Shown: positions 12,561 through 25,264 of the stretch, in pieces
How the letters are laid out: the number at the start of each line of letters is the position of its first letter
Position numbering within the stretch: position 1 is the first letter of the stretch
Assembly (NCBI RefSeq): GCF_963576615.1
Contig: NC_088717.1
Location: 1,327,001 to 1,391,000 of the forward strand
DNA length: 64,000 nt
Direction: 5' to 3'
Source of the DNA: Watersipora subatra
Lineage: Eukaryota; Bryozoa; Gymnolaemata; Cheilostomatida; Watersiporidae
Program-made: the position numbers and the translations under genes
Notes under the pieces: model-generated
Databases searched by the model: none
Told to the model about the DNA's origin: nothing
What the model saw: the letters and a program-made list of their open reading frames with translations, nothing else

Positions 12561-13340
12561 GAATCATTCTCATCAAACCAGTCTTGATGGTGCCTGTTAG
12601 CCTTTCTATGTACTCTTTAACTTGTCGCAATGATCTAATTATTTAGTTTAGTTCATGTTGAGTCAAAATTTGGGTCAACGTACCAGATAGTTTTTATTTG
12701 TAATCTACTCAGAGAGGTATGCTCATATTTAAGCACATACCTATGTAAATACATAAACATATGCATGAACATGCACTTGTACATTCCCACTGTACAATGA
12801 TACACATATATGCAAAGATGTACATACATGTATGTACTCTGAGGTAAAAGGTATGACCTGTTGAAACTAGAAACTAGAAAACTACTAGAAACTTCTTTAA
12901 ACAACGTCTAAAACTGTGCACCACAAACTTTACTACAAGGTAACAAAGGAGTTCTTCCAGCATCTGCAATGATATTTAAAATAGACAACTGTATGTGTGA
13001 CGTTTATGTTTTAAATTGGTATTGATGGAACAGCAAAATTATATATCCTCACAATAAGCACCTGCCCCAACATGTCACGTATCTTCACCTAATTATGTAA
13101 GAACATGAAATATCTGCTGAGTAAGTGGGTACATAAATAACTATTGTAGAGGTAGTTCTTAGATCTTGTGGGGGTTATCAGAACTTTAGGAATTCCAAAT
13201 TAATTAATTAATCATCCAGTCATGCTATAGTGATTCACAGACAACATACCCAGAATGCTGAGTACCAAAAATACTGAATAAACCCATAAATCAGAAACAA
13301 AGTACAATAATTGTTCTATATTCCCTTTCACTAATTGATC
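12560..13340. other. AT-rich spacer, no gene seen
   Basis: This lies between the 5' end of the minus-strand LINE remnant and arm C. It has short runs of tacatgtatgta-like sequence near 12750-12840. No exon or element was recognised. Confidence 0.5.
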
Positions 13341-14731
13341 AATATCTCAAAAGTCCAGCTTTAGTTCTTTAGTGTTTGATATTACAGTAACTGTTGTAAA
13401 CAACTTTTAATTCCATGTCTGCGTTTTTCTCTGATAAAGCTTTTTAAAAAAGAATCTCATGAATTTTATAGCATACTAGTGGTCATGATCGAATATTGCT
13501 CTAATATACCAATGATGATTTCAAATTTGGTAGATTAATTTAGCTATACTGCTTTACGTTTGTAGAAAAATTCTAATTGTATTGACTTAGTAACACAACA
13601 TCTGCATCACGTTTATTTAAACTTCCCATGAATATGCAATAAGATTTTCAAAGATGTTCTAAGAGAATTTCCAAGAAAACTTTAATGAAGTTCACGATTC
13701 AGTGGTAATACTGACCAAATGTTGTTTTAATAAATGGACATTATGAAGGAGTTCACAAGCTGAATTCTTCTATCAACACCAGTTGCATCCATAACAGATA
13801 TATTATATATAAGAGTAACGCTTCCTATTTGTATATAACGTTACCTAATGTTATATCACTTTATAGAGCAAAATAACAACAGATACTTGTGATCATCTAA
13901 ATACCACTTTGATGGATCTAGCTATTCATATACAGTATATGCAGTTACTCATATCAATCAGTTGTCAGTGTCTAATGACCTCATCCATCACCTAGATTGC
14001 CTTGGCTCGTTTTCCAAGGATATCCCATGGATTTCCCAAAAATATCCGATTGCTTTCTTAAAATAATAGCATCATCCATCACCTAGATTGCCATGGCTGG
14101 ATTTGCCAAGGATATTCCATAAATTTTTTAAAGCTACAAACATGCAATACATAAACACATTCATGCATTTGCTATTTTTTGAGTATCATCATTTCCAATA
14201 TTTTTAAGTATCGATATATAAACATCTTGTGAATAAACTGTCATATGCAATGCAATATAAACATATACAATATTGTTTGTCATCTCTAATCTGATATATA
14301 ACCCTAGTGTCTTTCTACTTACGCAAGCTTGCTTTCTATGTTGCATGAATATGAGACGCAAAAAGCATATCATTGCGAATTATTTGTGAGTATAAATTTA
14401 CATTATATTAGGTATTTTAAAACTTTCAGACAGTATAGAAAACTATCTATCAAATCACTGAATGCCATTAGGTACACAGTTAACAACATTACAGTGACTT
14501 ATTAAGCAGCAGCATGCGGTGAAGGTCTATCTTCTACCAAATTTAATGTAATGACAAAAAAAGATTGAAGCAGGCAGATGAAGGAAGATTTGAGTGTATT
14601 GATATGTTATATTAGTGGCACTCATATCGTGCGTGACTAGCTAGGAAGAAACAACAACAAATGTTAACAGTATGATTTCTGTACTGACTGATATCTCAGA
14701 CTTCATATACAGAAAGAGCACAACAATTTGC

Positions 14732-17700
14732 TTATTATAAAGGAGAGATGGACAGGAAACATCGTAGGAGAGATGTACCATAGTTGCAAGGTATTGGACC
14801 AGCTATTATAAAGGTGAGATGGACAGGAAACATCATAGGAGAGATGTACCATAGTTGCGAGGTATTGTACCAGCTATTATAAAGGGGAGATGAACAGGAA
14901 ACATCATAGGAGAGATGTACTATAGTTGCAAGGTATTGGACCAGCTATTATAAAGGAGAGATGGACAGGAAACATTGTAGGAGAGATGTACCATAGTTGC
15001 ATAGTATTGGGCCAGCTATTATAAAGGGGAGATGGACAGGAAACATTGTAGGAGAGATGTACCATAGTTGCAAGGTATTGGACCAGCTATTATAAAGGGG
15101 AGATGGACAGGAAACATCATAGGAGAGATGTACCATAGTTGCAAAGTATTGGACTAGCTATTATAAAGGGGAGATGGACAGGAAACATCATAGCAGATAT
15201 GTACCATAGTTGCAAGGTATTAGACCAGCTATTATAAAGGAGAGATGGACAGGAAACATAGTAGGAGAGATGTACCATAATTGCAAGGTATTGGACCAGC
15301 TATTATAAAGGGGAGATGGACAGGAAACATCATAGGAGAGATGTACTATAGTTGCAAGGTATTGGACCAGCTATTATAAAGGGGAGATGGACAGGAAACA
15401 TCATAGGAGAGATGTACCATAGTTGCAAAGTATTGGACTAGCTATTATAAAGGGGAGATGGACAGGAAACATCATAGCAGATATGTACCATAGTTGCAAG
15501 GTATTAGACCAGCTATTATAAAGGAGAGATGGACAGGAAACATTGTAGGAGAGATGTACCATAATTGCAAGGTATTGGACCAGCTATTATAAAGGGGAGA
15601 TGGACAGGAAACATCATAGGAGAGATGTACTATAGTTGCAAGGTATTGGACCAGCTATTATAAAGGAGAGATGGACAGGAAACATTGTAGGAGAGATGTA
15701 CCATAGTTGCAAGGTATTGGGCCAGCTATTATAAAGGGGAGATGGACAGGAAACATCATAGGAGAGATGTACCATAGTTGCAAAGTATTGGACTAGCTAT
15801 TATAAAGGGGAGATGGACAGGAAACATCATAGCAGATATGTACCATAGTTGCAAGGTATTGGACTAGCTATTATAAAGGGGAGATGGACAGGAAACATTG
15901 TAGGAGAGATGTACCATAGTTGCAAGGTATTGGACCAGCTACTATAAAGGAGAGATGGACAGGAAACATTGTAGGAGAGATGTACTATAGTTGCAAGGTA
16001 TTGGACCAGCTATTATAAAGGGGAGATGGACAGGAAACATCATAGGAGAGATGTACCATAGTTGCAAAGTATTGGACTAGCTATTATAAAGGGGAGATGG
16101 ACAGGAAACATCATAGCAGATATGTACCATAGTTGCAAGGTATTAGACCAGCTATTATAAAGGAGAGATGGACAGGAAACATTGTAGGAGAGATGTACCA
16201 TAGTTGCAAGGTATTGGACCAGCTATTATAAAGGGGAGATGGACAGGAAACATTGTAAGAGAGATGTACCATAGTTGCAAGGTATTGGACCAGCTATTAT
16301 AAAGGGGAGATGGACAGGAAACATCATAGGAGAGATGTACTATAGTTGCAAGGTATTGGACCAGCTATTATAAAGGGGCGATGGACAGGAAACATTGTAA
16401 GAGAGATGTACCATAGTTGCAAGGTATTAGACCAGCTACTATAAAGGGGAGATAGACAGGAAACATTGCAGGAGAGATGCACCATAGTTGCAAGGTATTG
16501 GACCAGCTATTATAAAGGGGAGATGGACAGGAAACATTGTAAGAGAGATGTACCATAGTTGCAAGGTATTGGACCAGCTATTATAAAGGAGAGATGGACA
16601 GGAAACATTGTAGGAGAGATGTACTATAGTTGCAAGGTATTGGACCAGCTATTATAAAGGGGAGATGGACAGGAAACATCATAGGAGAGATGTACCATAG
16701 TTGCAAAGTATTGGACTAGCTATTATAAAGGGGAGATGGACAGGAAACATCATAGCAGATATGTACCATAGTTGCAAGGTATTAGACTAGCTATTATAAA
16801 GAGGAGATGGTCAGGAAACATTGTAGGAGAGATGTACCATAGTTGCAAGGTATTGGACCAGCTATTATAAAGGGGAGATGGACAGGAAACATTGTAGGAG
16901 AGATGTACCATAGTTGCAAGGTATTGGACCAGCTATTATAAAGGGGAGATGGACAGGAAACATTGTAAGAGAGATGTACCATAGTTGCAAGGTATTGGAC
17001 CAGCTATTATAAAGGAGAGATGGACAGGAAACATTGTAGGAGAGATGTACTATAGTTGCAAGGTATTGGACCAGCTATTATAAAGGGGAGATGGACAGGA
17101 AACATCATAGGAGAGATGTACCATAGTTGCAAAGTATTGGACTAGCTATTATAAAGGGGAGATGGACAGGAAACATCATAGCAGATATGTACCATAGTTG
17201 CAAGGTATTAGACCAGCTATTATAAAGGAGAGATGGACAGGAAACATTGTAGGAGAGATGTACCATAATTGCAAGGTATTGGACCAGCTATTATAAAGGG
17301 GAGATGGACAGGAAACATCATAGGAGAGATGTACTATAGTTGCAAGGTATTGGACCAGCTACTATAAAGGGGAGATGGACAGGAAACATTGTAGGAGAGA
17401 TGTACCATAGTTGCAAGGTATTGGGCCAGCTATTATAAAGGGGAGATGGACAGGAAACATCATAGGAGAGATGTACTATAGTTGCAAGGTATTGGACCAG
17501 CTATTATAAAGGGGAGATGGACAGGAAACATTGTAGGAGAGATGTACCATAGTTGCAAGGTATTGGACCAGTTATTATAAAGGGGAGATGGACAGGAAAC
17601 ATTGTAGGAGAGATGTACCATAGTTGCAAGGTATTGCACCAGCTATTATAAAGGGGAGATGGACAGGAAACATTGTAAGAGAGATGTACCATAGTTGCAA

Positions 17701-18358
17701 GGTATTGGACCAGCTATTATAAAGGAGAGATGGACAGGAAACATTGTAGGAGAGATGTACTATAGTTGCAAGGTATTGGACCAGCTATTATAAAGGGGAG
17801 ATGGACAGGAAACATCATAGGAGAGATGTACCATAGTTGCAAAGTATTGGACTAGCTATTATAAAGGGGAGATGGACAGGAAACATCATAGCAGATATGT
17901 ACCATAGTTGCAAGGTATTAGACCAGCTATTATAAAGGAGAGATGGACAGGAAACATTGTAGGAGAGATGTACCATAATTGCAAGGTATTGGACCAGCTA
18001 TTATAAAGGGGAGATGGACAGGAAACATCATAGGAGAGATGTACTATAGTTGCAAGGTATTGGACCAGCTACTATAAAGGGGAGATGGACAGGAAACATT
18101 GTAGGAGAGATGTACCATAGTTGCAAGGTATTGGGCCAGCTATTATAAAGGGGAGATGGACAGGAAACATCATAGGAGAGATGTACTATAGTTGCAAGGT
18201 ATTGGACCAGCTATTATAAAGGGGCGATGGACAGGAAACATTGTAGGAGAGATGTACCATAGTTGCAAGGTATTGGACCAGTTATTATAAAGGGGAGATG
18301 GACAGGAAACATTGTAGGAGAGATGTACCATAGTTGCAAGGTATTGCACCAGCTATTG
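14732..18358 (-). repeat. 71-bp satellite array, about 51 units, with higher-order structure
   Basis: Same satellite as 3768-4553, in inverse orientation. A diagnostic variant (catagcagatatg) occurs at 15189, 15473, 15828, 16112, 16751, 17177 and 17887. All spacings are exact multiples of 71 (4, 5, 4, 9, 6 and 10 units), so no indel has accumulated over 2.7 kb. The last two copies delimit a 710-bp block whose sequence is repeated almost unchanged. This points to recent amplification in multi-unit blocks. Confidence 0.95.
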
Positions 18359-18769
18359 AAAATATGGAAATACATGACAGTTTTAGAAGTATATGGTTTT
18401 GAATGTGATTTATGTAGAAGAATCAAAATGTCTGTAAATATTTTATAGGATTTATATTTTGCTTCGCTGTAAAAGTGATCTCAGTACTCTAGTTCCAAAG
18501 TCTGCGAAAACTGTTTTGGGATAGACGTATCAGAGGTCCAATGCATTTCTAGTAAAAAACATTTTTGTCGAAAAACATTAGTTTGCTAATGCCTGCAAAT
18601 GACAACAAATCTGTTATATGTTTTTCCTATGGCGAAATATCCAACTCAATGGGTCGTGGCACTTATAAGCTTTATAACAGCAAAAGTATTACATTATATT
18701 TGCATGTCATATGATTCTCACATAGAAAAAATTCAAATCTGTTCACCCTTGTCACAACTCTAGACACTA

Positions 18770-19095
18770 TTGTTACACCCTTGCTGCCTCTTGTTACACA
18801 CTTGTTATACACCAGTTATATACTTGTTACACATTTGTTACACACTTGTTATACACTTGTTACAATATTGATACACACTTGTTATACACTTGTTATGCAC
18901 TTGTTATACACTTGTTACAATATTGATACACACTTGTTACACACTTGTTATGCACTTGTTATACACTTGTTACACTTATTGTATCTTGCTATACACTTGT
19001 TACACCACTGTTACACACTTGTTACACCATTTTTACACACGTATTATACACTTTTCATACACTTGTTATACATTTTTTACACCGGTACAATGACT
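18770..19095. repeat. 10-11 bp minisatellite, copy C
   Basis: Repeats of cttgttacacacttgttata, the inverse of the arrays in copies A and B. Confidence 0.85.
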
Positions 19096-19540
19096 TACCT
19101 CTATTAACACCAATTATATACCTGGCAGACAAACTATTAATTTATTTCTTTCTTTAGGATTATTGATTACATTACGTGTTGTTAATAACAAAGGCTTAGT
19201 TAGGTACCATATAGTTGTGAACATGTATATACAGCGCTCACAACTACTCACTGTGGTAACTCTGAGTTTAGTAGCATTACAACTCGTTGTCATGTGAAAA
19301 TATAGTGATATCATCAACGAAAAACATTCCGTAGATTATTTCAAAATACACTGTTAATTTTGCAGACTCATGCAGTTATCAGAACAATATCACAGATATA
19401 CAAATAGAATAAATACCTAAATTTCCTTTATAACAGTAGAGATTTATTAACCTCTATCTACTTATGACTGTCTACTGGTGTTAATAACTTATAATACAGG
19501 TGTACATTGTACATATGTACATTGTACATATGTATATATT

Positions 19541-19608
19541 AGACATTTACCTGGTATTAAGTACAAGTGTACATACGTACACCTGGACTTAATACCAGTT
19601 AAATGTCT
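19541..19608. repeat. 68-bp palindrome, copy C
   Basis: Two 34-base arms, near-perfect, with centre catacg. It lies at the position equivalent to 2390-2457 in arm A. Confidence 0.85.
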
Positions 19609-21036
19609 AATGATGATTATTGATTGTTTATTATGCAAAGCTGACGTAGATCTTAATGTCCTTTTAAAATAAAGGAGTTTTGGTTAGTCTCCAAAACAAT
19701 ACAAGTTAAGTAGATAAAATACAACAGAATACTAATGATCATAACCGATTTAACGGATTTTGGTTTATAACAAAACCATTGATTTCACACCTTAAAGGTC
19801 ACTTGAAGGGCAACCTTAAAGGCACTTTACAGTTGATCACTTGCCGCTCTACAGAAAACTTTTAGGTTTACATAAAAGTGCTTTTGAACTCACAAGTAGG
19901 ACAACATCATACTCACAAATTAATATTCATTCTTTTCAGAAGATGGTAATACCAGTAACACAATTAGGATATTCCATCTGATGATGTCATCAGTCTGTTT
20001 GTCTCCTGAATTAATGCTTAGTTTCTTCTGCTAAATACAAAAATAGATTTTAGTTATAAAATTAGAATGGAAGCCTCAACAGTTAAGGTATGAAGGGTCA
20101 TGTGTCCTCACAATAGAGTTTTATCAAGTTGTTATTCAGCGGTTGCAGTTAATGACATATTTGCTGTTAATTACGTTAACAGATTGGGACTCGTAATACT
20201 GCTTTAGAAATTCAACTTCTCAATCGGCGTACTAAAATTAATTTTTACATAATTTCTGCACATGCTTAAGATTGAGAATGAGCTGCACATAATGAGATAC
20301 TTGATGTAACAACTAACCATGACTTTCGTTGACTACAATTTTTCCTAGACCAGTATCTCTTGGATGAACAAGTATCTCTTGGATGAAAAAGTATCTCTTG
20401 GATGAAAAAGTATCTCTTGGATGAAAAAGTATCTCTTGGATGAAAAAGTATCTTTTATAAGAAAAAAGAGAAGCAGTGTTGAGGAAACGTGTAAAACTAT
20501 TACATGAAGGAGCGTACCCACTCTAAACAACGCTGGGCTGAGTTAGCAATCTTAGGACTTTTGTCTTTGATATAACTGAGCTACCATCTATCTTATTGGA
20601 AACTCAAAAATTTGGGTTTTGGATGCATTAAAAACAACAGTTTATAATGAATGAGTTCTTGGATTAATGTTGTGAAAGCAATGTGGAAACTTATGTTGAA
20701 AATGTACATGAGTGTTGATGGCTACCTGATTGAAATGGAAACAAATATTGTGCCATTCTGGGCTTATGCCAGTAAGTTGATAAACTAGCATGTCATTAGT
20801 TGTGTTGAATGTATTATGATAGAAATATTGCTTAGAAGTGCCAAGTGTAGATAATATATACTGTTTTTCCTTATAAATATTATACATAGAAGACAGAGTA
20901 GCTTAATGCTATTAGATATATGACACCATTTTTGTGATATGACATATGAAACCAAAGATTTATGATTGATGATAGGAAAGGCCTATCAATACAACAATAA
21001 AAATAACTTAGCTGCGTGCCATTTTTCCTCCTCTAT

Positions 21037-21235
21037 GAAAATATAGAAGTTTTATCACTAGATTTTTTAATATAACTTAAAAAATTTTAATTATGGTAAT
21101 AAATCAAACATTGTAGCTTGTTATGCGTCATTATTTATGCGCCAATAAAACCGCCAAAATTACACCAGCCGACACGACACTTCTTGATTTTTTTTACCCC
21201 AGGTAGAGCAAACTATGGTGAATACTCAAGAATGA
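21037..21235. other. Sequence upstream of the zinc-finger ORF
   Basis: AT-rich leader between the end of arm C and the BED-like ORF. It is not part of any duplicated block seen elsewhere in the window, so it probably came in together with the ORF. A possible splice-acceptor-like tttttttaccccag lies at about 21188-21202. Confidence 0.4.
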
Positions 21236-21487
21236 CAAGTGACAGAAGAAAATAGAACATTTAATCCTATTTGGGCCGACTTGTTTGTTTTCACCACTGA
21301 TGAGACTGGTTCACCAGTTTGCTTAATATGTTATGGGAAATTTGCAAAGAACAAAAAGTCAAATGTCGCAAGACACTTTCAGAATAAACATGCAGACCTT
21401 GTTCAAAAATATCCAGAAGGAGATGAGAGAAAAAAGGCTGTTTTGGAACTGATGCGTAAGGCTAATTTGAGCAAAAATCTGGTATAG
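21236..21487 (+). pseudogene. BED-type zinc-finger ORF fragment, no in-frame ATG
   Basis: The open frame of about 83 codons encodes FNPIWADLFVF, then PVCLICYGKFAKNKKSN, then ARHFQNKHAD, then LVQKYPEGDERKKAV. The finger is C-x2-C-x14-H-x4-H with the aromatic lead-in typical of BED/hAT-derived proteins (ZBED-like or GTF2IRD2-like N-termini). An in-frame TGA sits just upstream (21233-21235). The only early ATG is in another frame, so this is either an exon of a spliced gene or, more likely, a truncated transposase-derived remnant. It ends with TAG right at the block shared with 23660 and 27790, as if inserted at the duplication junction. Confidence 0.65.
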
Positions 21488-21887
21488 CTATTTAGTATAA
21501 AATCTTCAATTAAGAATAATTCAAGGAACATGCCTGCTCACCATGCCATAGGACCTCATGCTACATCTTATACTCTCTTAGAAGATGTTTAGGTAATGTC
21601 TTGTTTAGCCTTTAGTGAGTTTACTTTACTCAGCACTGATGCCCAGATTACAGTTTTGCATCACATCTGTTCCGAATTTAAAAGCAAAATCTGTTAAAGT
21701 AATATATATATTACAGGTATACAATTCCTATAAGGTATACAATTCACCATATAAAAGTGATTTATAAAACAGCAGCAGACATGAGATGACGAGCTGTCAT
21801 CTGGTGGATTTTACATCTGATATCCAATCATGTGCATCTTCTAAAGAATAGGAATACCAACTCTGATGAACTGGAATCCCTGAATGT

Positions 21888-21921
21888 GGGCGGAGATTAT
21901 GTCAGGATGGTTTGTATATAA
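21888..21921 (+). promoter_or_regulatory. GC box plus TATA box of microprotein gene copy 1
   Basis: GGGCGG at 21888-21893 and TATATAA at 21915-21921. Both are conserved in sequence and spacing in the second copy (26218-26251). The leader that follows has no ATG before the proposed start codon. Confidence 0.7.
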
Positions 21922-22064
21922 GCTGCAGACAGCCACTCTACCATCAGAACTACAACTCATTACAAGAGACAGAGGTCTTCACACAGACTACAACTCACCG
22001 GCAGAGATAAAAGTCACTACCAGATCTACTAGTCAGCACCAGAGCTTCAAGTTACTCAAACAGA

Positions 22065-22354
22065 ATGGCCAGATTATTTACCAGCAGTGCAATCGATTTC
22101 ACCAATCAGCATGTAGACAATATCGGTGAGTTTATATTCTCTAAAGAATAGTTTAAAAATAGCTAGAGTAATAAACTTATACCTGTAGCTAAACAAAATA
22201 ACTGTTCATCAGTACTTAGATATTCAGACACCATCTCTATGTCTATGAAAGTTGAACAGCTCTTTTGAAACCTTCATAATAACTTGTCTATCTACTGTAT
22301 ATTGTAGAGAATCCTGATACATTTGAAAATCAAGAATATCCTACAGACGAGTAA
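22065..22354 (+). CDS. Two-exon 35-residue acidic microprotein, copy 1 (unrecognised)
   Basis: I do not recognise this protein. Exon 1 is 22065-22125 and exon 2 is 22308-22354. The donor is G|GTGAGT and the acceptor tgtatattgtag|AG, joined in phase 1 to make a GAG codon. The product starts MARLFTSSAI and ends YPTDE, with a centre rich in N, E and D (for example NIENPDTFENQE). It has no signal peptide or membrane segment and is predicted to be soluble. The start was chosen because it is the first ATG after the TATA box, about 145 bases downstream. A second complete copy lies 4330 bases downstream with the same exon lengths and an intron of the same length (182 bases). AATAAA follows 232 bases after the stop. 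It could instead be the leader of a longer alternatively spliced gene, or a non-coding transcript. Confidence 0.55.
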
Positions 22355-22585
22355 CCAACGCAGACCATGCTATCTACAGGCATAAACTGAGGAGTTATCT
22401 CATCTTCATATTATAATCTAACAGTATATAACAGTCTTCTCTGTTGAATATTTATCTTCAACTAAAAAGCTCCCTCTCTTGGATATTTTATTAATGAAAT
22501 TTAAAGAAGCTACTGCATTTGTGTATTTATTTGTATTATTTTATTCTATTTAAATATTTAAATGGTTTCTTCTATAAGTTTACAT

Positions 22586-22591
22586 AATAAA
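22586..22591 (+). terminator. Polyadenylation signal, microprotein gene copy 1
   Basis: AATAAA within tacataataaaagc. The same context occurs after copy 2 (26917-26922), supporting this as the 3' end of the transcript. Confidence 0.6.
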
Positions 22592-22739
22592 AGCTTCTAT
22601 CATCTTTACTGATTACAAAGTGTTGAGTCACTTTCACTCTGACCTAATCATCAGTTAATGGTAAATACTCCAATAAGTTATACATCTCTTCATGTTAATT
22701 AAAATTATTTTGGTTACATTCATACAATGGTTAAATGAT

Positions 22740-24130
22740 AAGCCAGTTGTGTATCTCAGACTGAAGGTGACAAATATTACTTTTTATATCACAACGCATA
22801 TGACAACTCATCTAAAAGATATTTATTATTACTTGGAAATATTGACAGTATAATAATATCCAGCAGGTAAATGCGTTGTTTGCAATTCCAACAAGGCACT
22901 GTGATATCCTTGGAAAGTGTATGGGATATCTTTGGGAAGTCTAGCCAAGGCAATCTAGGTGATAAATGAAGTTATTAGACACTGACAGCTGATTGACAGC
23001 GAGTGGTTGGGTTCATGGTATTTAGATAATCACAAGTATCTGCTGTTGATTTGCTCTATATGACGATTACCTTAGATCATCTATGGAAAATCTATTATAT
23101 ATATTGTACATGGAAAGTTTAGTAAAAGTAACATTAGCAATTGTTAAAATCAGGACTAACAACAATAAGATCATATTAATGTCACACAGTTTGAGCTATG
23201 GCAAGTTTGTAATTAAATAAAACTTCATATAATGGTTTGACCTTTAACCTCAGGTAAAGATACATTCAAATAGAAGGCTCTTTCAACATATGCTACATCA
23301 TGGATACAACTGGTGTGATAAGTGCAGGCTGCTTGTAACTTACTTAGAATATAAACTACTCAGAAAGACAAAGTTTGATGTTTCTATGCCTGGAGAATAT
23401 AACTACAACCAGGGTCATCCATAAAGTCAAAGCAACTTCTGGAATATTCTAATCTTGCAATGGGCTTGCTACTACATGAGGCAGCTGGCTGCAACATGAC
23501 ACCTAATCGCACCTCTTTGTCTCGTAAGTATTTCTTGATAAATTATAATATTCCTAACAGTTTCCCTCATATTAACTAAGCTTGCAGTCATGTTATCTGA
23601 GACTTAATAACAGCAGATGACAGGCTGATTAACAAGTTTACACATGTTTGAGTTTAGCCCCTTTATATTGCTATTTAGTGTAAGATCTTGAACTAAGAAT
23701 ATTTCAAGGAACCTACCTGCCCACCATGCCACAGGACCTCATGCTATATTTTGTACTCTCTAAGGAGATGTTTAGGTAGTGTTTAGTTGAACACCTTGTG
23801 AGTTTATTTCACTTATCAGTTCTGCACAAACCACTGATGCACAGATTAAAGCTCTGTGCATCTAAATTTAAAATCAAAATTTGTTAATGTAATCAAATGC
23901 AAAAACTAAGGCTATAGCAGTTGTTCAACAGACAAACAGACTGATGACATCATCAGATGGAATATCCTAATTGTGCTACAGGTGTTACCATCTTCTAAAA
24001 AAGTAAGTATTAGTTTGGAAGATGATGTCACACTTTTGGGCTCAAATTCATTTATGCGTAAACCTAAAGTTTTCTGTAGAGACTAAAGTTTCTTACAGGG
24101 TTGCCTGGTGTAAACTTTTGCAGGTTAAGA
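22740..24130 (+). repeat. Downstream part of duplication unit 1, no gene seen
   Basis: Holds the intergenic blocks shared with 27060-28190 and, in part, with arms A and C. No coding exon was recognised. Confidence 0.6.
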
Positions 24131-24479
24131 GAGGCATAGAGTTACTATAGAAGAGCTCTTCAATCTTTGTATTCTAATAATTTCTGACATTCTAAAAGTT
24201 ATCTTTAATATTCGGAATGTTTGATTGTATGCAAAACCCAACTTAAATAAGGGGTTCTTATAGTCAATCACATTCTATAGTATTCCATAATATCTTATCT
24301 AGTAAACTTGTATTGTTTCTGAGAAGAAGGAAAACTCCTGTTTTCTGACTCCTATTTTGTGTTTAGTAAATTTCTGATGTCTACATCATAGTCAGTTTTG
24401 AAATTTCAGGAAATCTGTGTGACACAGCAATAGTATGTGAATTACGCATTTAAGATCAGATGCCTTTTCTGGCACCATT

Positions 24480-24790
24480 AGTGACCTTCTATAAGACTCA
24501 ACAAGCATATCATATTGAACTATTTGTGAGTATAAATCTATACTCTATTTAATTTGTATGAAGCTTTTGGACTAAATTGGTAAACTTCTATCTAAAAACT
24601 GAATGCCATAAGGTACAGAATAAACCATATTACAATGATTTATTAAACAGCAGTACAGTAGATACATGATATGACGAGCTGTAGTTTGGTAGATTTTGTT
24701 TATAATATCCAGTCATGTGCATCTTCTAAAGAATAGGAATACCAGCTCTGATGAGACTAGCACAGAACTGGAATCCCTGAATAATATGCT
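24480..24790 (+). pseudogene. Decayed upstream piece of a third microprotein gene block
   Basis: Matches the region just 5' of both microprotein genes, for example catgtgcatcttctaaagaa and gaactggaatccctgaat. Homology stops before the GC box, TATA box and exons. It is therefore a promoter-proximal remnant without coding sequence. Confidence 0.7.
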
Positions 24791-25260
24791 ATATATCAAA
24801 AATAGTTTTTAATATTATTTTCATCCAAATTTCCCAGTAATCATTCCAGTATCAAGTTGCACATTACAAATGAAAAAATTGGCTGGCATTTGAAAGCAGC
24901 AAGCACCTGTTTACAGTGTCGTAGAGAGACAGCCATACCCACTCTGCAGCCATTCCAGTAGAGTCACATGCAAGGGTGAGTCACCTGCAGCAGTATGATT
25001 ACCAAAACTTTCAGATGACAGTAGCAAAAGTAGTGACTACGCGAGTTGACGAGTTGTCTTATTTTGCTGTTAGCTGAGGACCTTAGGAACAGTGAAAAGC
25101 TGAATAGATCACGTATTTTAAGAGATAATGAGATTGCGACACTTCCTTGCAGTAAGGCCCTGGTCTACAATTTTAACAGAGAACCAGACACTGAGGTGCA
25201 CAAATCACAAGTGCGCAAAAGAGGGTTACTTTTTGTTTTCTGAAAAGATGAGATTTTTGA
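24790..25260. other. Unassigned spacer between the two gene units
   Basis: A 65-codon open frame at 25046-25243 has no recognisable domain and no splice or promoter context. I see nothing else here. Confidence 0.3.
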
Positions 25261-25264
25261 GATG

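Larger units (their letters stand above)
13340..21036 (-). repeat. Arm C: inverted copy of arm A
   Basis: This is the reverse complement of 706-5850, ending in cctcctct at 21036 where homology stops. It is longer than arm A because its 71-bp satellite has about 40 more units. It lacks the 1767-2110 insertion. A small 19-bp repeat (aagtatctcttggatgaaa, 20353-20455, about 6 units) is expanded relative to one to three units in A and B. Confidence 0.85.

Noticed and set aside
21884..22129. 81-codon open frame overlapping microprotein exon 1
   Set aside because: It contains the TATA box and runs in a different frame from the phase-matched two-exon model.
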